NCBI GenBank assembly: GCA_026225945.1
Contig: JAMJFZ010002575.1
Coordinates: 682,001 to 746,000, forward strand
Source: Cricetomys ansorgei
Lineage: Eukaryota; Chordata; Mammalia; Rodentia; Nesomyidae
Reading direction: 5' to 3'
DNA length: 64,000 bases
Part shown: positions 43,266-55,284 of the stretch, one piece after another
Numbering within the stretch: the stretch's first letter is position 1
Layout: every line of letters starts with the position of its first letter
Made by a program: the position numbers and the translations under genes
Notes under the pieces: model-generated
Seen by the model: only the letters and a program-made list of their open reading frames with translations
Database searches by the model: none
What the model was told of the DNA's origin: nothing

Positions 43266-43656
43266 CTGTATTCATCTGCCTAGGCTCCCATGCAAAATAC
43301 CATAAACTAGATGGTTTCAACAATAGACACTTATTTCCTCACAGTTTGGGAAGCTGAAAGTCCAAAGTCAAGGGTACTTTGCTTTCTGGTGAGGCTTCTC
43401 TTCCTGGCTTTCAGATAGCACCCCTTCTCTGTGTCCTCATATGGCCTCCCCCCACCTCCCTTACATACAGCAGAGACAACTCCAGTGCCTCTTCCTTCTA
43501 AGAGGCCTCATTACAATTGGATTCCAGCCCCAACTTTATGACTTCATTTAACCTTAATTACCTTATTAAAGAACCTATCTCCAAACACAGTCTCATTGAG
43601 AGTTAGGGCTTCAACATATAAGTGGGTCAAGGGGATAGACTAGTCCGTCCATAACA
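43266..43656 (-). mobile_element. MLT1-like MaLR LTR, minus strand
   Basis: 'Aaaataccataaactagatgg', 'cttatttcctcacagtttgg', 'ggtgaggcttctcttcctgg', 'ttaattaccttattaaag', 'gggcttcaacatataag' and 'tccgtccataaca' match the reversed order of old mammalian MaLR LTRs. It is diverged, with no internal sequence. Confidence 0.6.
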
Positions 43657-44055
43657 CTGCCCACCTACCAACTCTTTCCTTTCTCAGCTTAATTGTTTTT
43701 AATGAACCTTGATAGTATGTGATGGGAGACAATATCTCACTTCATCTTGGGAATCCCTAAAGCCTGGCACCATGCCCAGTCTAGAAAATATATTAAAGAA
43801 ATGCTTATTAAATGGAATGGAATGGAACTTATTTCTCCATCATGGCTCCACTTGAAAGTGAAGGACTTACCACCAACCACCTGGGATATTTTTTTCCTAA
43901 ATGGTCTAAAGGCGTCTAATACCTCCATTTCTACCCCCACAGTTGTCCTAAAACAAAAATTGGATCACAGTTTGGTTTCCTCTCAAAGTCACAGTGCTTT
44001 TCCATTACCTAAGATACCAGGCCTAACAGTTGGTTGAACTTTTCAATAAGTAATA
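43657..44055. other. Unique non-coding sequence
   Basis: No exon is recognised. 'Ggaatggaatggaac' at 43815-43829 is a small local GGAAT triplication. Confidence 0.35.
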
Positions 44056-44059
44056 ATAA

Positions 44060-44332
44060 AAACATTTGCATATATACATACACACAAAGGAATATTATTC
44101 AACCACAAAACAATGAAATGCTATTGGTTATGGCATTATGAGTGGAAGTAAAGGACATCACATTAAATGAAATAAGCCAACTACAAAAAGACACATACCC
44201 GTGATGTCAAATAAGTACTGAGTTTACTGTGTGGTACACACTGATAATATTGAAATATTATACTGTGCTTCATAAATACACACAATCACTTTATGTCAAT
44301 TATACATAAGAATTTTTTTTTACAAGATAGTT
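44060..44332 (+). mobile_element. L1M-type 3'UTR fragment
   Basis: 'Ggaatattattcaaccac', 'gtaaaggacatcacattaaa', 'gaaataagccaactac' and 'tatgtcaattatacataag' are L1 3' end text. Confidence 0.75.
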
Positions 44333-44530
44333 GAGCTGAGAGCTAGGGATGTAGCTCGGTTGTTAAAGAACAGGCATGCCCAGCATGCAGGAGGCCCTGT
44401 ATTTGATAAGCCAGGCACAGTAGCTCATGCGTTTAGAAGGTAGAGGATCAAAAGTTCAAGCTCACTTTCAACTATACAGCAAGATTAAGACCAGCATAGA
44501 CCCTGCCTCAAAAACTAACCAAACAAAACA
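44333..44530 (+). repeat. B4A-type SINE
   Basis: The ID-like head ('tagggatgtagctcggttg') is joined to a B1-like body ('aagccaggcacagtagctc', 'gatcaaaagttcaagc') and ends 'agaccctgcctcaaaaac'. This is the B4 layout. Confidence 0.75.
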
Positions 44531-44617
44531 AACCCCCCACAAAATTTATTGGGCTATATAATAAAAATGAGGGCTTCAAATATATAAAACTATATGAAAA
44601 ATAAATTTAAAAATGGA

Positions 44618-44835
44618 CTTCAAATTCCTCCTCCTCCTTCTCTTCCTCCTCTTCCCCCTCTTCCTCCACTTCCCCTCCTCTTTCTCCCTCCTCCTCTACT
44701 CTTCTTCTTTTCTTCCTCTACCTCCTCCTTCTCTTCCGTTTCTTTCTTCTCCTCCTCCTGCCTTCTTGTCTTCTACTTTCTTCTCCTCTTCCTCCACTTC
44801 TTTCCCCCCTCTTCTCTTTCTCCTCTCTGAACTTA
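44618..44835. repeat. Long polypyrimidine (TCC/TTC)n tract
   Basis: About 215 bp of nearly pure C/T on the plus strand. Leucine/proline/serine-rich frames on the plus strand and arginine/glutamate-rich frames on the minus strand across it are artefacts. Confidence 0.95.
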
Positions 44836-45235
44836 CTCATCTCACTTTCTCTCCCTCCCCACTCCATCGTCCACTGGATCACAGTGTGTGGATTGCCTGC
44901 ATCAGAACCTCTGGGTTCCAGGCCCAACTCAAGAGAATATAGTCCTGGAAAGGGCTCTGAAATCTATATTGTAAGAATCACTGGGATGGAGAGCTTTGCA
45001 AACAGCCATTCCTGATACTGTTAGGCACTCAGGTCCCAGGACAAACCCTGCTCTCTTGCCTTCCTGCATTTATTTGCTCTAACTATTTCTCCAGCTAAGT
45101 CCTCAGTGCCATTTCATTACCAAATTCTGTCTCTAAGATTTAGCCAAAACATCCTCTCTTTTTAACATGACCTTGGGTCTCACTCCAACTTTTGGGTCAC
45201 CAGCACCTGGCTCAGATCGCCAGCCTATCACAAAG
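44836..45235. other. Unique non-coding sequence
   Basis: Nothing is recognised apart from a weak MIR-like phrase near 44905 ('aacctctgggttccagg'). Confidence 0.35.
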
Positions 45236-45239
45236 TAAC

Positions 45240-45412
45240 CAGTCATCTGGGATGTTACTGGTGCTCTCTGAGTCTTTGTTTCTGCATTTGTGAAATGAAG
45301 GTGGTAATAGAAGCCAACTCATGGGACCATGGGGATTAAGTAGAATCGTGAATGTAAAGAGCTTAGCACAGTCCCTGGCACATGGGAGGCTCTTCAATAA
45401 GTAGCAGCCATT
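45240..45412 (+). repeat. MIR SINE
   Basis: 'Gtttctgcatttgtgaaatg', 'aggtggtaatagaagcc', 'gattaagtagaatcgtg', 'gagcttagcacagtccctgg' and 'cttcaataagtagcagcc' give the complete right half of MIR. Confidence 0.8.
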
Positions 45413-46495
45413 AGGTTTAATAGCCCTTTATTCAGGGCTGCCACAGCACTTTGCCTGGGCCTTTATTGGAGTGCTTATTTAATTGGCCTGAGGAAGAGAC
45501 ACTGTACACTAAGAATGCTGTGACAGGCCCTCGGGGCCATAACACAGATAGTAGAAGTAAGAGGAAGGAGGAAGGGGACTCCTAGCTGCTGTGGCCTCCT
45601 TCCTGACCCTAGGCCCAGGTGGGGCTGCAGTGAGGGGCTAGGGCCAAGCAAGAAAGGTCCCCTCCTTTCCTGATGAAGCACATCAGGACTCAGTCCTTTG
45701 AGAAAGAATGTACAGAATATAATCCAGGCCCTAGTAAGTCCCCTGAAAGTGGGACTGCTGGATTCTACTTGGAATTCAGACTCCTGGCCCAGCTTGGATT
45801 TCTCACTCCCCCTTTCCCTTCCTTTCCCTTTCTTTCCTCCCATCTTCTTCCATCTGACCTGGGAAATTATCTTTGCTGATCCTTTCGCCCTCTGAGGCAG
45901 GGGACAAAACTTGCCTCTGTGACATGATAGGCAGTAATCCACAAGCAGTGCTGGCTTCCTTTTTGTGTCTACTGCTCAGCACCTCCCCATCTCACCTCCA
46001 GGTACTCATACAGGTGCATGCACATTCTACATTCTCTTCCTCCGTCCCTCCCTCTCTCCCATCCTTCCTGCTTCCCTCCCTCCCAAGTGGCTTTGCTTGC
46101 CCAGCCCTCAGCTCCAGATAAAAGGCTCTAAGGATCTTGAGAGATTTTGCAGGATCTAACAAAGTGTGGGAACCAGCTCCATCAGTTTGAAACAACTGAG
46201 AAAGAGTGAGATTGGGACAAAACATTTCAACTCTAGGAAGAAATGAGAATATGTAGTGATGATTTTAAAACTGAACCTTTTCTGGAAAATGGTATCCCAA
46301 GAGTATGGCCACAGAAACTTGAGAAAGGGTAACACAGACTTGTACTGTCCAATAACGAAGGCCTAGACATGTGCAGCATCTGAGTACTTGAAACCTTGCC
46401 GGTTGAAATTGGAGTGGGCTCCCAGCGAAGCACACAGGATAGATTTAGCAGGCCTGGCATACAGAGCGTAAAATGTTTCATTAAGAGCTATTTTA
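45413..46495. other. Unique non-coding sequence
   Basis: A 155-codon minus frame at 45475-45942 has no domain and reads through pyrimidine-rich sequence at 45805-45850. Another CT-rich patch is at 46035-46085. Confidence 0.4.
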
Positions 46496-46497
46496 GA

Positions 46498-46615
46498 GCA
46501 AGGCATAGTGGTGTAGGCTGGCAACGTCAGTGCTTGGGAGGTGAGGGACGAAGACTGTGACTTCACAGGGAGCCCTGAGCTACACAGTAAGACCTTATTC
46601 TTTGCTCAAAAAACC
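46498..46615 (+). repeat. B1-like SINE, diverged
   Basis: 'Gcaaggcatagtggtgtagg', 'cagtgcttgggaggtgagg' and 'gagctacacagtaagacc' follow old B1 or B4 body text. Confidence 0.55.
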
Positions 46616-46692
46616 AAAAACTATAGTTCAGTGATAGAGTGGCTGCCTCTCATGGGGAAACCTTTTGTCTGATCCCCAGGAAAGCACACACA
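46616..46692 (+). repeat. ID-like SINE
   Basis: 'Tatagttcagtgatagagtg' and 'tctgatccccaggaaagcac' match the tRNA-derived ID/B4 head. Confidence 0.55.
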
Positions 46693-46737
46693 AACACAAA
46701 CGCATACACACAAATGCAACACATACAATTATTCTAA

Positions 46738-46815
46738 GGCCGGTGAGTAGTTCAACGGTAGAATGTTTGCCTACGATGAGTGAGGCCCTTAGTTCAATGC
46801 CAGGCAGTGTAATAC
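46738..46815 (+). repeat. ID-like SINE
   Basis: 'Gtgagtagttcaacggtag' , 'aatgtttgcctacgatgag' and 'cttagttcaatgcc' match an ID head. It lies about 120 bp after another ID-like copy in the same orientation. Confidence 0.6.
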
Positions 46816-48360
46816 TTTAAATACCTGGAGTTAATGGGGGGACGTTCATTAAGATATTTCCATCTGTTTCTTTTCCTTTTTAAATGCAGCTATTAGAAAT
46901 TTAAAATTGCCGTGTAGCTTCTATTCTAAGTTTATTGAAGACCCTTTCTTGGGGTTGTTTTGTCCTAGTGTCAGCTATATTTTTATGCTGAAGCCTTTGT
47001 CATTTATCAGTGTAACATGTTACTTTGGCTCAACAAATATTCGATCTCTTTTGCTTCCCGAAGCCCTACAGCAAGGAATGAGGGTCATCATTACGATATC
47101 TATTGCCTTTCTCAGGCTGCAGACAGAAAAACTCCATCTCTCCCAGAACAAAGACCGCTCTATTTGGTCCTAAAGGACCCGTCACCCTCATCATCATCTC
47201 CAGTGTCACCTTGCCATCACCATCTCTCTCCTCAGCCCTACCTAGCTCTGTTCTTATCACTTTCATCATGATCATCCTCCTCACAGGACCACTCTGCCTC
47301 TAGGAGTGAACACTGTCTGCCACAGCTGTTGCTGCCTTTGATGTTGCTTCCCACCATAAACCCTTCTGAGCTGAAGCTTGTATGTGGCTTCAACCTCATT
47401 CTGGCAGCCAAAACCTATAGCTACCAGGCTATAGGGTGGGGAGAAGCTACCAACAACTCTGGGAAGGGTGCAGACCACATTTCCCAAAGATCCTAAATCT
47501 GTCTTTTTGTGCTGTAAAGGAAGGTCTACAAGGAGTGACCAAATGAAGGAGCAAGGCAGCCATAGCTCACCTAGCCCTAGGAACTGGGCTCACTTAGCAA
47601 GGAAGAACAAAACAATGTAGCAACGGTGATAACAGTTAGTGCCTGTTAACTATTTCTCAGCTCCAAGACCCTAATTGATAGTCACCTCTCCACAGCATCC
47701 CAGTGAGCCTGCTACTTGCCACCAGGTATGAACTCAGAAGCCACATTAGAGAACAACCGTTCTGAAAGGCCTGTCTATTCCTTTTGTCTTTGTCAGCTCA
47801 TTCATTGGCTGACTTGCTCATTTAGCCTGTACATGTGGATAGCCCCCATGCAACTTAGCAACTCCTTGGTTTCCATTCAGCATCAAGGGGCCAGGCAGGT
47901 GATAGACCCTGGGGCTGAGTAGCTGAGGAAGTCACTATTCCTGGGCTCACAGAGGACTAACAGGTTGGGGGGGGGGGGCAAGGAAAACACAGAAAGTCCA
48001 AACTCTGTCTTTAGATCGCATTTGTTCTTCACAGCAGAGAGACTGAGGCCTGGGGAGACAGGCAAAAGAATTTCTAGTCAGCTTGGATTCTTAACCCGAG
48101 TCAGGATTTGTTTTTGTGCCCTGCTCATGTGGGAGACTTTACAAACATACCATGCCATGCTTGGCTGAAAGGTCCCTCCAACTCAGTATGGCTTCTTCTG
48201 CTTCATCACTATTGACTGCTATCACCATGGCAGGGGCAATTTTCATGCGCACATCAAAACTCATCCCCTCTAAGAGCTCTATTTAGTTGCCGATACCCTG
48301 ATCCCAGGTCCTGCACCTGTAGCTGGTTTTGTTCATATTCTACCATTTCAAATATGCTTA
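46816..48360. other. Unique non-coding sequence
   Basis: AT-rich at 46860-47050. A G run lies at about 47967-47978. No exon is recognised; several small frames lack domains. Confidence 0.4.
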
Positions 48361-48394
48361 TGTGTGTGTGTGTATATATATACACACACACACA
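48361..48394. repeat. TG-TA-CA compound microsatellite
   Basis: A TG run passes into TATA and then CA, forming a near-perfect palindrome of about 34 bp. Confidence 0.9.
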
Positions 48395-48689
48395 TATGCA
48401 TGCTTTGACAGCCAAGCCAAACAGACCCAGAACTTCATAAGGGAAAGGACTAAATATTTCCTTTCTATCTTGTCTTCTCTTTCCCCATCTTTCAGCATTT
48501 GGCAATAATCTCAGCCTAGATAAAGTGATGAGTAAAAGCTAATGGATTGACTTGTTAGGGTGTATGTCCATCTATCTGTCTGCCTAGGTAGCATCCTGAA
48601 CTAGCATATGGCAGAACTGCTTCTATGTACGAGCTTCAGAGTGAGCATGTGGACACGGCAGTGTGGCTGTGTTCTCTAGCTAATACAGT

Positions 48690-49010
48690 CATGGAAGCTT
48701 AGTCGCACATCAGCAGTCCGTCAATTTCCAGACATCTCTCATGATAATTTCCTGCCAAACCTTTTGAGTTGCAATTAAGAAAGTAGATAATTTGAAACAT
48801 TTTCCTCTGCATGTTGAGATAGATTATAATCCTAATTTGATAAAGGCTTTTAATGACTCATTAGCCACCCTTGGCTTCACTTTGGGTCAACCAGCTTCCC
48901 AGAGCTGGATGGAGGCAGCTGGCAGCAGAAAGGCGATGCTCCAGTCATTCCGTGTTACCACATCAGCAGCCCTAAAACAAAAGACTTGACAAAGCCTCAA
49001 CTGTGTGGCA
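48690..49010. promoter_or_regulatory. Candidate conserved non-coding element
   Basis: About 300 bp of repeat-free sequence has 'gttgcaattaagaaag', 'agatagattataatcc', 'taatttgataaaggc' and 'cttttaatgactcattagcc'. The dense TAAT, GATA and AP-1-like cores and absence of repeats suggest an enhancer about 8.5 kb upstream of the proposed minus-strand promoter. Function is inferred. Confidence 0.45.
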
Positions 49011-49554
49011 ACCTGGAGTTCTCGTCTCTGCAGCTCCTGGCTTTGAACAAGCCTCAAATTTCCTGACAACCAAAATGTCCAGTCAAGGCCTCTGGACTCC
49101 ACCTGGAGATCCAACACACAGTCTCCCCTGCATAGCTGTAGGGCTGTGGTCCCATTCCACTGCAACCCTAGGTCATGCCATCCCCTTCCCAAATCCAAAG
49201 GGTGTGGCTTCCCGGCAAGCATGGCAATTTCAAGTTACCTGTTGACAAAAGCCACATAATGGACCTCAATCTGTTTCAGCCCACCACAGCTTCAAAAACA
49301 CAGAAGGAGGTTGGCAGTACCCATTCCCTGACCTCCTGGGAGAACAGCACTTCCTACAGTCCTGGACTTAGATGGTGAGATGGTCACAGAAGTCAAAGCC
49401 ACAGTATCCCTCAGGTCACCCACCGCAGACCATAAGAACTCTGCCCCTCAAGAAGCCCTGCAATGTTATGTGGATTCATGTGGACTTGTGGCAGTTTCAA
49501 ATACATACCTATAGATTGATTTCATACTTGCCCATGGAGATTACATAGACATGG
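49011..49554. other. Unique non-coding sequence
   Basis: No gene or repeat is recognised. Confidence 0.35.
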
Positions 49555-50290
49555 TAACATGTACACAGTCAGTCACACTAACACATGGACATGCAAAACA
49601 TCACATAAACACACACGGTCTCAGAGACACACAGATGCCTCTGTGAGTCTCAAGATGCACAGTCTTGCTGACACATAAAAACACAGGCAAACACATACAC
49701 AGACACTCACAGAGACACATGAATATAGTTGTAACGACATACAGAAAATACATGAAATTAGATATATACAGACACACAGTCATAGATATGATCAATCACA
49801 GAATCCTAAATATACCTGGTCATCTAGACATACAGTATTACTGTCACAGAGTCTTATAAACATACAACCACAAAGACTGCCAAAGATATAAAATCACGCG
49901 GTCACACCATGAGCACACAATCTCAAGTACATGGTCACGCAGAATCATTGTCACATGGGACAGGATCACAGAGATAGAAATTTGCACAATCACATAATTA
50001 CAAGTACACACATGGTCACAGAGATAGAAGGTCATAAAGTCACAGTGTCACAAGTATCCGAGTCACTTAGACACACAAGCACAAAGTCATCCAGATACAG
50101 AATCAATAATAACATGAGCACATGATCACCTGGATACATGAACACATAATCACATGGACACACAGACACATAGTCACACAGCTCCACAGTCATGTGGCCA
50201 CAGGGACACAGCCACAAGAGCACACACGGATATACAGATCCCACAGATATACAGTTATACTGCCACAGATGCAGGGTGATAGAATCTGAT
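49555..50290. repeat. ACA-rich degenerate satellite-like domain
   Basis: About 735 bp is dominated by short words such as 'cacagagaca', 'cacatgga' and 'agtcacacag'. 'Cacagagatagaa' recurs near 49968 and 50018. There is no long perfect array; it looks like an old minisatellite that has drifted. All cysteine/valine-rich minus frames in it are artefacts. Confidence 0.75.
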
Positions 50291-51269
50291 AGGACCTCTC
50301 TGACTGGGCTTGACCCTGATGTCAGGTCAGGGAGGATGGAGGAAGGGAGCCCATCAATGGGTGAGCAAATGACTGTCTTTGCTACATGTCTACTATGTGG
50401 CAATTTAGTGCTGGATGCTCTGGCACCATAATGCAAAATCAGGATGGGAGAGTTGGTGGTGACCCTACAGAGCTGGACCAGTGTTACTGAGTTCTGAGTT
50501 GGAGCAGTCTGGCAGAAGGGGGCGTGCCTTCCTGAGTCAGAACCAACATTTTTGCTGGAATCCCATTCCTGCCCCACTCTGTCCTAGACTCACAATCTCG
50601 GTCACAGGGTAAGCTTGGGTGAGATGAAAATCTACCCTACATATTTGATCAGGGTGACAGATGCAGACCAATGCAGGACCCTTAAGGTTGTTTTCTCTAC
50701 CACCACCTTCCAGTGAGTCCAGGGAGACCTGGGCAAGGCAGTGATGGACAGGCCCGTCTTCTTGTTCCAGACTCAAAAGCCAACAGGTGCAGAGAAAGCT
50801 TAATAAATCAGAACTAACTGAGCTCCCACACTCATTGAAACTCTACAAGAGAAATGGAAGGCAGGGGGCCATAGGGCTGTCTGTGGACCACATTGCTTCA
50901 TTTTGAGTTGGGGCCAGAGAGACAAAATGATTGGGTTTTGGGAGACAGATTTTTTTTAAATAGGGCAGATAAGCTGGTGAGGGTTTATATGCTTTGGTAC
51001 TGAGAGGGAGAGAGGCTGGCTTCATTTCCAGGAAGACAGCAGTTGAGCCCAGATACCCGTTATATCTGGACCCCATTTCAACAACATAAGGGAAGATCAT
51101 GTCCCAAACAGCAGCAATATTTGCCAACATCCGTGTCTAGAGGAGGGAGAATCAACCACAGATGGCTGATAAATTAAATTTTCCTTCCCTGAAATACAAA
51201 CAATCAGGTTGAGGGAAATAGACAGTGCTGAGCAGGCCCTAGCCATCAATTCATGATCAGGAAAAGCAA
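50291..51269. other. Unique non-coding sequence
   Basis: No exon or repeat is recognised. The 181-codon minus frame at 50032-50577 runs into the ACA-rich domain and is not credible. Confidence 0.4.
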
Positions 51270-51450
51270 GGCTCATTTATGCAGACGTCAACTGAGCATC
51301 TCCTACACACTCAACACCGTGCCTGGTGCTAGGCGCATGGGCATGGGACTAAACACAATGCAATCATGTGACCCTGCTCTGAAGGCACTCACGGTCTGAT
51401 GGGAGACGATGGGAGACACAGAGGGCAGATGCAGAAATCAACAGTGTGTG
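51270..51450 (+). repeat. Ancient mammal-wide repeat fragment
   Basis: 'Caccgtgcctggtgctagg', 'gaccctgctctgaaggcac' and 'ggtctgatgggagac' resemble the left end of the same old repeat seen at 17465 and 8040. Confidence 0.4.
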
Positions 51451-53270
51451 AGCAACTATCCCTTCCCACATTTCCTTGATAAGAGATAGAAAATGTGGTA
51501 GATTGCTGCACTGATGCTCTGCTTCATTTTTTCCCTTTGCCAGACTGGGAGCTCCATAAAGAGAGAAAGGAAAGAGAACCTGTTTACATGCCAGTGATAT
51601 GCAGCCCTATGGAAACTTCCAGTCGTTTCATTTCTATCACATTTCATGCTTGAGAAGACAGACTGGGTGTATGTTGGGGTTCTTCTGTCCCAAGGCCAAG
51701 ATGTAGAATGTGGGAGAACTGAGACTCGACCTCAGGCAGTATGGTTCCCAAACTCATCTTGTCTCCACTCAGTGACCGAGTCACAGTTCCTGTCTTCAGC
51801 ACCTGAATTCATGGCTGATGTAGAAGTTGCTGCTGCTACATCAGGGGCCCAGACCAGAGTGGGCTCCATGCTGGGGAAGGGATGGAGAAGGCTTTGCATA
51901 GGAAAAGATTAAAGAGCAAATAGACTTTGTCCAAATAACATGAGACGGGTCGCGCTAGATGGAAATGCAAGTGACAAACAGCATGAAGACATGGCATGGT
52001 GCTGTGGACCTCACTCAAGGCCTTGCCTGTCACTCTCAATCCAGGCGTCAGACATGGAGACTAGTTAGGAAACAGGCACGAGGGCCTCTGTGTGACAGAG
52101 TGGACTGGTTTGATTTTGTGGCCATTGTTTTCTTTCCTGAGACAAGGTGACAATTTCCATGAGGTAGGACCCAAGTCTGCTCCGCTAACAAGTATAATTC
52201 TAGCCTGATTCTGTAATTAATAAACAGAAGTAGACCAGGAAAAGGGGGTATTCTGTACATCCTTGCCTTCTCATGAGGCTGGTAGAATCCTACAAAACTG
52301 GAAGCCCTTCCTGCTTGTTTTCAGGAAAACCAAAGGCCCAGCAGGCACTGAGGAGAGGCTAAAGGAAGTGAGATCCCCAAGCCCCTGTGCAGTTGGGTGT
52401 GAGCCAGTTTTGCTAATCAGCCTGCTCTGCTTCCCCCTGTCTAACAAGGGCACATGTTCAGGCAGCAGGGGCACACAGCAGTCCCTGGGCCTGTCCCCAG
52501 TCTCCAGCTTATGCTAAAAGTACAGCAAGTCCTTTTAGGGCAAGAGCCTGAAAACACCAATATTTTTAAAAAACATAAGGAAGAGGAGCCTATACAGCAA
52601 ACTGAGGAACATCATGGATGCTGTGAGATCAAAGCTGACTTCCTGTTTCCCCACCACCCTTCTCTGGCCATGTACCCATCACCCCAGAGAGCCTGTGTAT
52701 CCCTAGTCCAATAGTCAGAAACTGCGAAGGAATTAGTCAAGAACAACAAGACAGGAATGGAGAAAACAGTGTATTCAAGAGCTCCTCAATGATTTTCCTG
52801 AAAGATTGGAGAGAAAAGTGTGGTAGCCCACTCAGCCAAGAGAAGCCACAAGCTGAGGGCCTATATCCTGCCACTCCACAGAGCCCTGAGCACAGAGCAC
52901 AGGGCTAAGCCCTCCGGGGCACCACACACTGTGCATGCAAGCATAAGTATCTGGCTAGTCAGGAATGCTGGGGGAAAGTTTATAGAAGAGGTCTCTACTC
53001 ATCCTGAATGGCAACCACTCTTGTCTGTCCCTCAAGAAACAGTAGTGCTTCCTTTGGAATAAGTGGATAGGAGTGATATTGTACTTGGGGATGCACAGCT
53101 TCCATCTAGGAGACAGGAAGAAATGAAGATACACAGAGACAAGTCTCAGTGTGCTCAGGATCTAGTGCTCACCACTAGATCACCTGATAAGGTCACCAGT
53201 TAACACCATCCAACTCCACTTCAAGCTTCCAAAATCAACTAAAAGTGTTTCTTCCTTAAAATTCCCTTTT
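51451..53270. other. Unique non-coding sequence
   Basis: No gene is recognised. Small frames at 51646-51912, 52263-52517 and 52454-52714 have no domains. Confidence 0.4.
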
Positions 53271-53274
53271 TTCC

Positions 53275-53352
53275 CCTTTGGTACTGGGGATTGAACCTGG
53301 GCCTTTGCACATGCTAGGCGTGTGGTTTTACACTGAGCCGTGTTCTTAGTCT
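53275..53352 (-). repeat. ID/B4 head fragment, minus strand
   Basis: 'Ggtactggggattgaacctg', 'ggcctttgcacatgctagg' and 'acactgagccg' are the reversed ID/B4 head. Confidence 0.7.
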
Positions 53353-54051
53353 AGTGTTTCCTTCTTAAATAGACAAACAAACAGCCAGGAACACCACATA
53401 TTTTATTTAAAAGCCTCGAATGTGGAAACTGAAGACCAAAATAAATGGGGAAAATGGAGATCTGGGGCAATAAAGATATTACTACAAGAAGTAAAAGATA
53501 AGCTAGAAAGAACAATAGCACTTCAAAAACATTTTATTTTTTATTTAAAAAAAAACTATAATCATAAGCCATGAGTAAGTTATAATGGAAAAGGACATTT
53601 TTAATTTCAAAACATCTCTGGGGGCCCAGGTTCAATTATCAGTGCCAAAACGTAAAGATAAATGTTACAAATTGAGATTGATTACATGGCTAAATTTATT
53701 TTTCAAAAATTAAACACGAAGCCAACAAGACGACTTAGCTGGTAAAATTTCTCCACACCCATGCACTCACACATATACAAAATAAATAAAAGTGAAGGTT
53801 TTCTCTAAATTTAAATATAAATTTTAGAAGATAAAGTTGAGGAAATCTTCCAAAGAGTGAAATAAAAAGAAAAAGAGATGGATAATTAGTACTAGGAAAT
53901 AAAGTATCCTGACTACCTCCACACAAAGAAAGAATAAAGGTTTATACCAATGCCTGTCACCATCATCATCTTTATAATATAAGAGATAAAAAAATCTAAA
54001 ACTTTCTAAAAACAAAAAGCAGGCAAAAGAAGCAAGAATAAGAACAACATC

Positions 54052-54098
<47 letters not shown>

Positions 54099-54929
54099 CA
54101 ACATCAGAAGTTAAAAGGCAGCCCTGGAATATCATCTCAGTTCTGAAAGAAAATATTTTTAATCTAAAATTCTACATTTTAATAAATTATCAGCCCCATT
54201 TCAAAGGGGTGTAGAGATATTTGTAAGTATTCAATAGCTCAAGAAGCTCAACTCCTAGGCCTCTTTTCTTAGGAACTTACTGGAGGCAGGGACATGGTAG
54301 AGTTAGACGACAGCCCAATGTGGAATACATGGCATTTGGAAAATAGTGTATCTAAAACAAGAAGATAGAGAAGGACGCATTCAAACAGTGGTAAACTAAA
54401 ACCTGCAGATCACAGTTATAGAGACCCAGCAGCCCAGCCATGTGCACAGAGAAAGCAGGAATTTCTGACAGGGGTAGCTACAGACACAGGGTGGAAGTTA
54501 AACCAGTGAGTTTGAACACATGGAAAATGGTCATTGGCAAGTATGCAGCAGGACCATTATATATTTTAAAGACTATGTATTTATACATTAAAAGTAGGTT
54601 TAGAAACTAGGTCAATAAAAAGAGAAGCAGTAATCAACTTGAGGAAAAAGGAAGAATTATATAAAAAGAAAAGGTCCATGGTCTCAATGTACTGCTTGAT
54701 TCGGCAGCAAATAAGGTTCATTTAGTAATTAATATATAAACACATATTGGCCAAACTAAGAGAAATTATGGTAGAGAGAAAAGAGGAAATTCAGGGGTAG
54801 AATCAGAAAAGAATATAGAATTGAATTCTCATCTTCTATGGCAGAAAGCCCATGTTAAGTTTCTAAAACTGGTAAATCAAGAGGTAGGAGTATGAGCATA
54901 TTATGCAAAAATATAATATACCACATCAG
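53353..54929. other. AT-rich intergenic or intronic sequence
   Basis: This is A/T-rich, with no SINE recognised, and probably contains decayed L1. It includes the T homopolymer listed separately. No gene is seen. Confidence 0.4.
54056..54092. repeat. Poly(T) homopolymer, 37 bases
   Basis: A T run of 37 is flanked by similar direct repeats ('caacatca' at 54045-54052 and 54099-54106). It could be the tail of an extremely truncated minus-strand retro-insertion. Confidence 0.9.
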
Positions 54930-55055
54930 GTTGTCAGTTCACAACCCCTTCTAAGACCAGCTTCAGGGAATCTAGTGCCCTCTTCTGGCCTCTGAGGGCA
55001 CCTGCACACACACAGCAAACAAACACACACATAACAAAATTCTTAAAAAAGGAAA
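54930..55055 (+). repeat. B3-type SINE 3' fragment
   Basis: 'Tcagttcacaaccccttc', 'ctagtgccctcttctggcc' and 'gagggcacctgcacac' are B2/B3 right-half text. The head is missing. Confidence 0.7.
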
Positions 55056-55065
55056 AGAAATATGA

Positions 55066-55262
55066 GATCTGGAGAGATGGCTCAGAGGTTAAGAGCACTG
55101 GTGCTCTTCCAGAGGGCATGGGTTCAATTTCAAGCACCCACATGACAGCTCACAACTGTCTGTAACTGCAGTTCAGGGGATCTGACACCTTCACATGGAC
55201 ATACGTACAAACAAACCACCAATGAACATAAAATAAGAATAAATAAATAATTTAAAACAATA
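55066..55262 (+). repeat. B2 SINE, near complete
   Basis: 'Ggagagatggctcagaggtt', 'aagagcactggtgctcttcc', 'cacatgacagctcacaac' and a tail of 'ataaaataagaataaataa' give the full B2 order. Confidence 0.9.
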
Positions 55263-55284
55263 CATAAAAAAGAAATATGAATAA

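Noticed and set aside
49555..50290. CRISPR-like or satellite array
   Set aside because: The short words do not repeat with constant spacing or unique spacers, and the window is a mammalian nuclear sequence.
50032..50577. 181-codon minus-strand frame
   Set aside because: Half of it is ACA-rich simple sequence translated as cysteine/valine-rich text.
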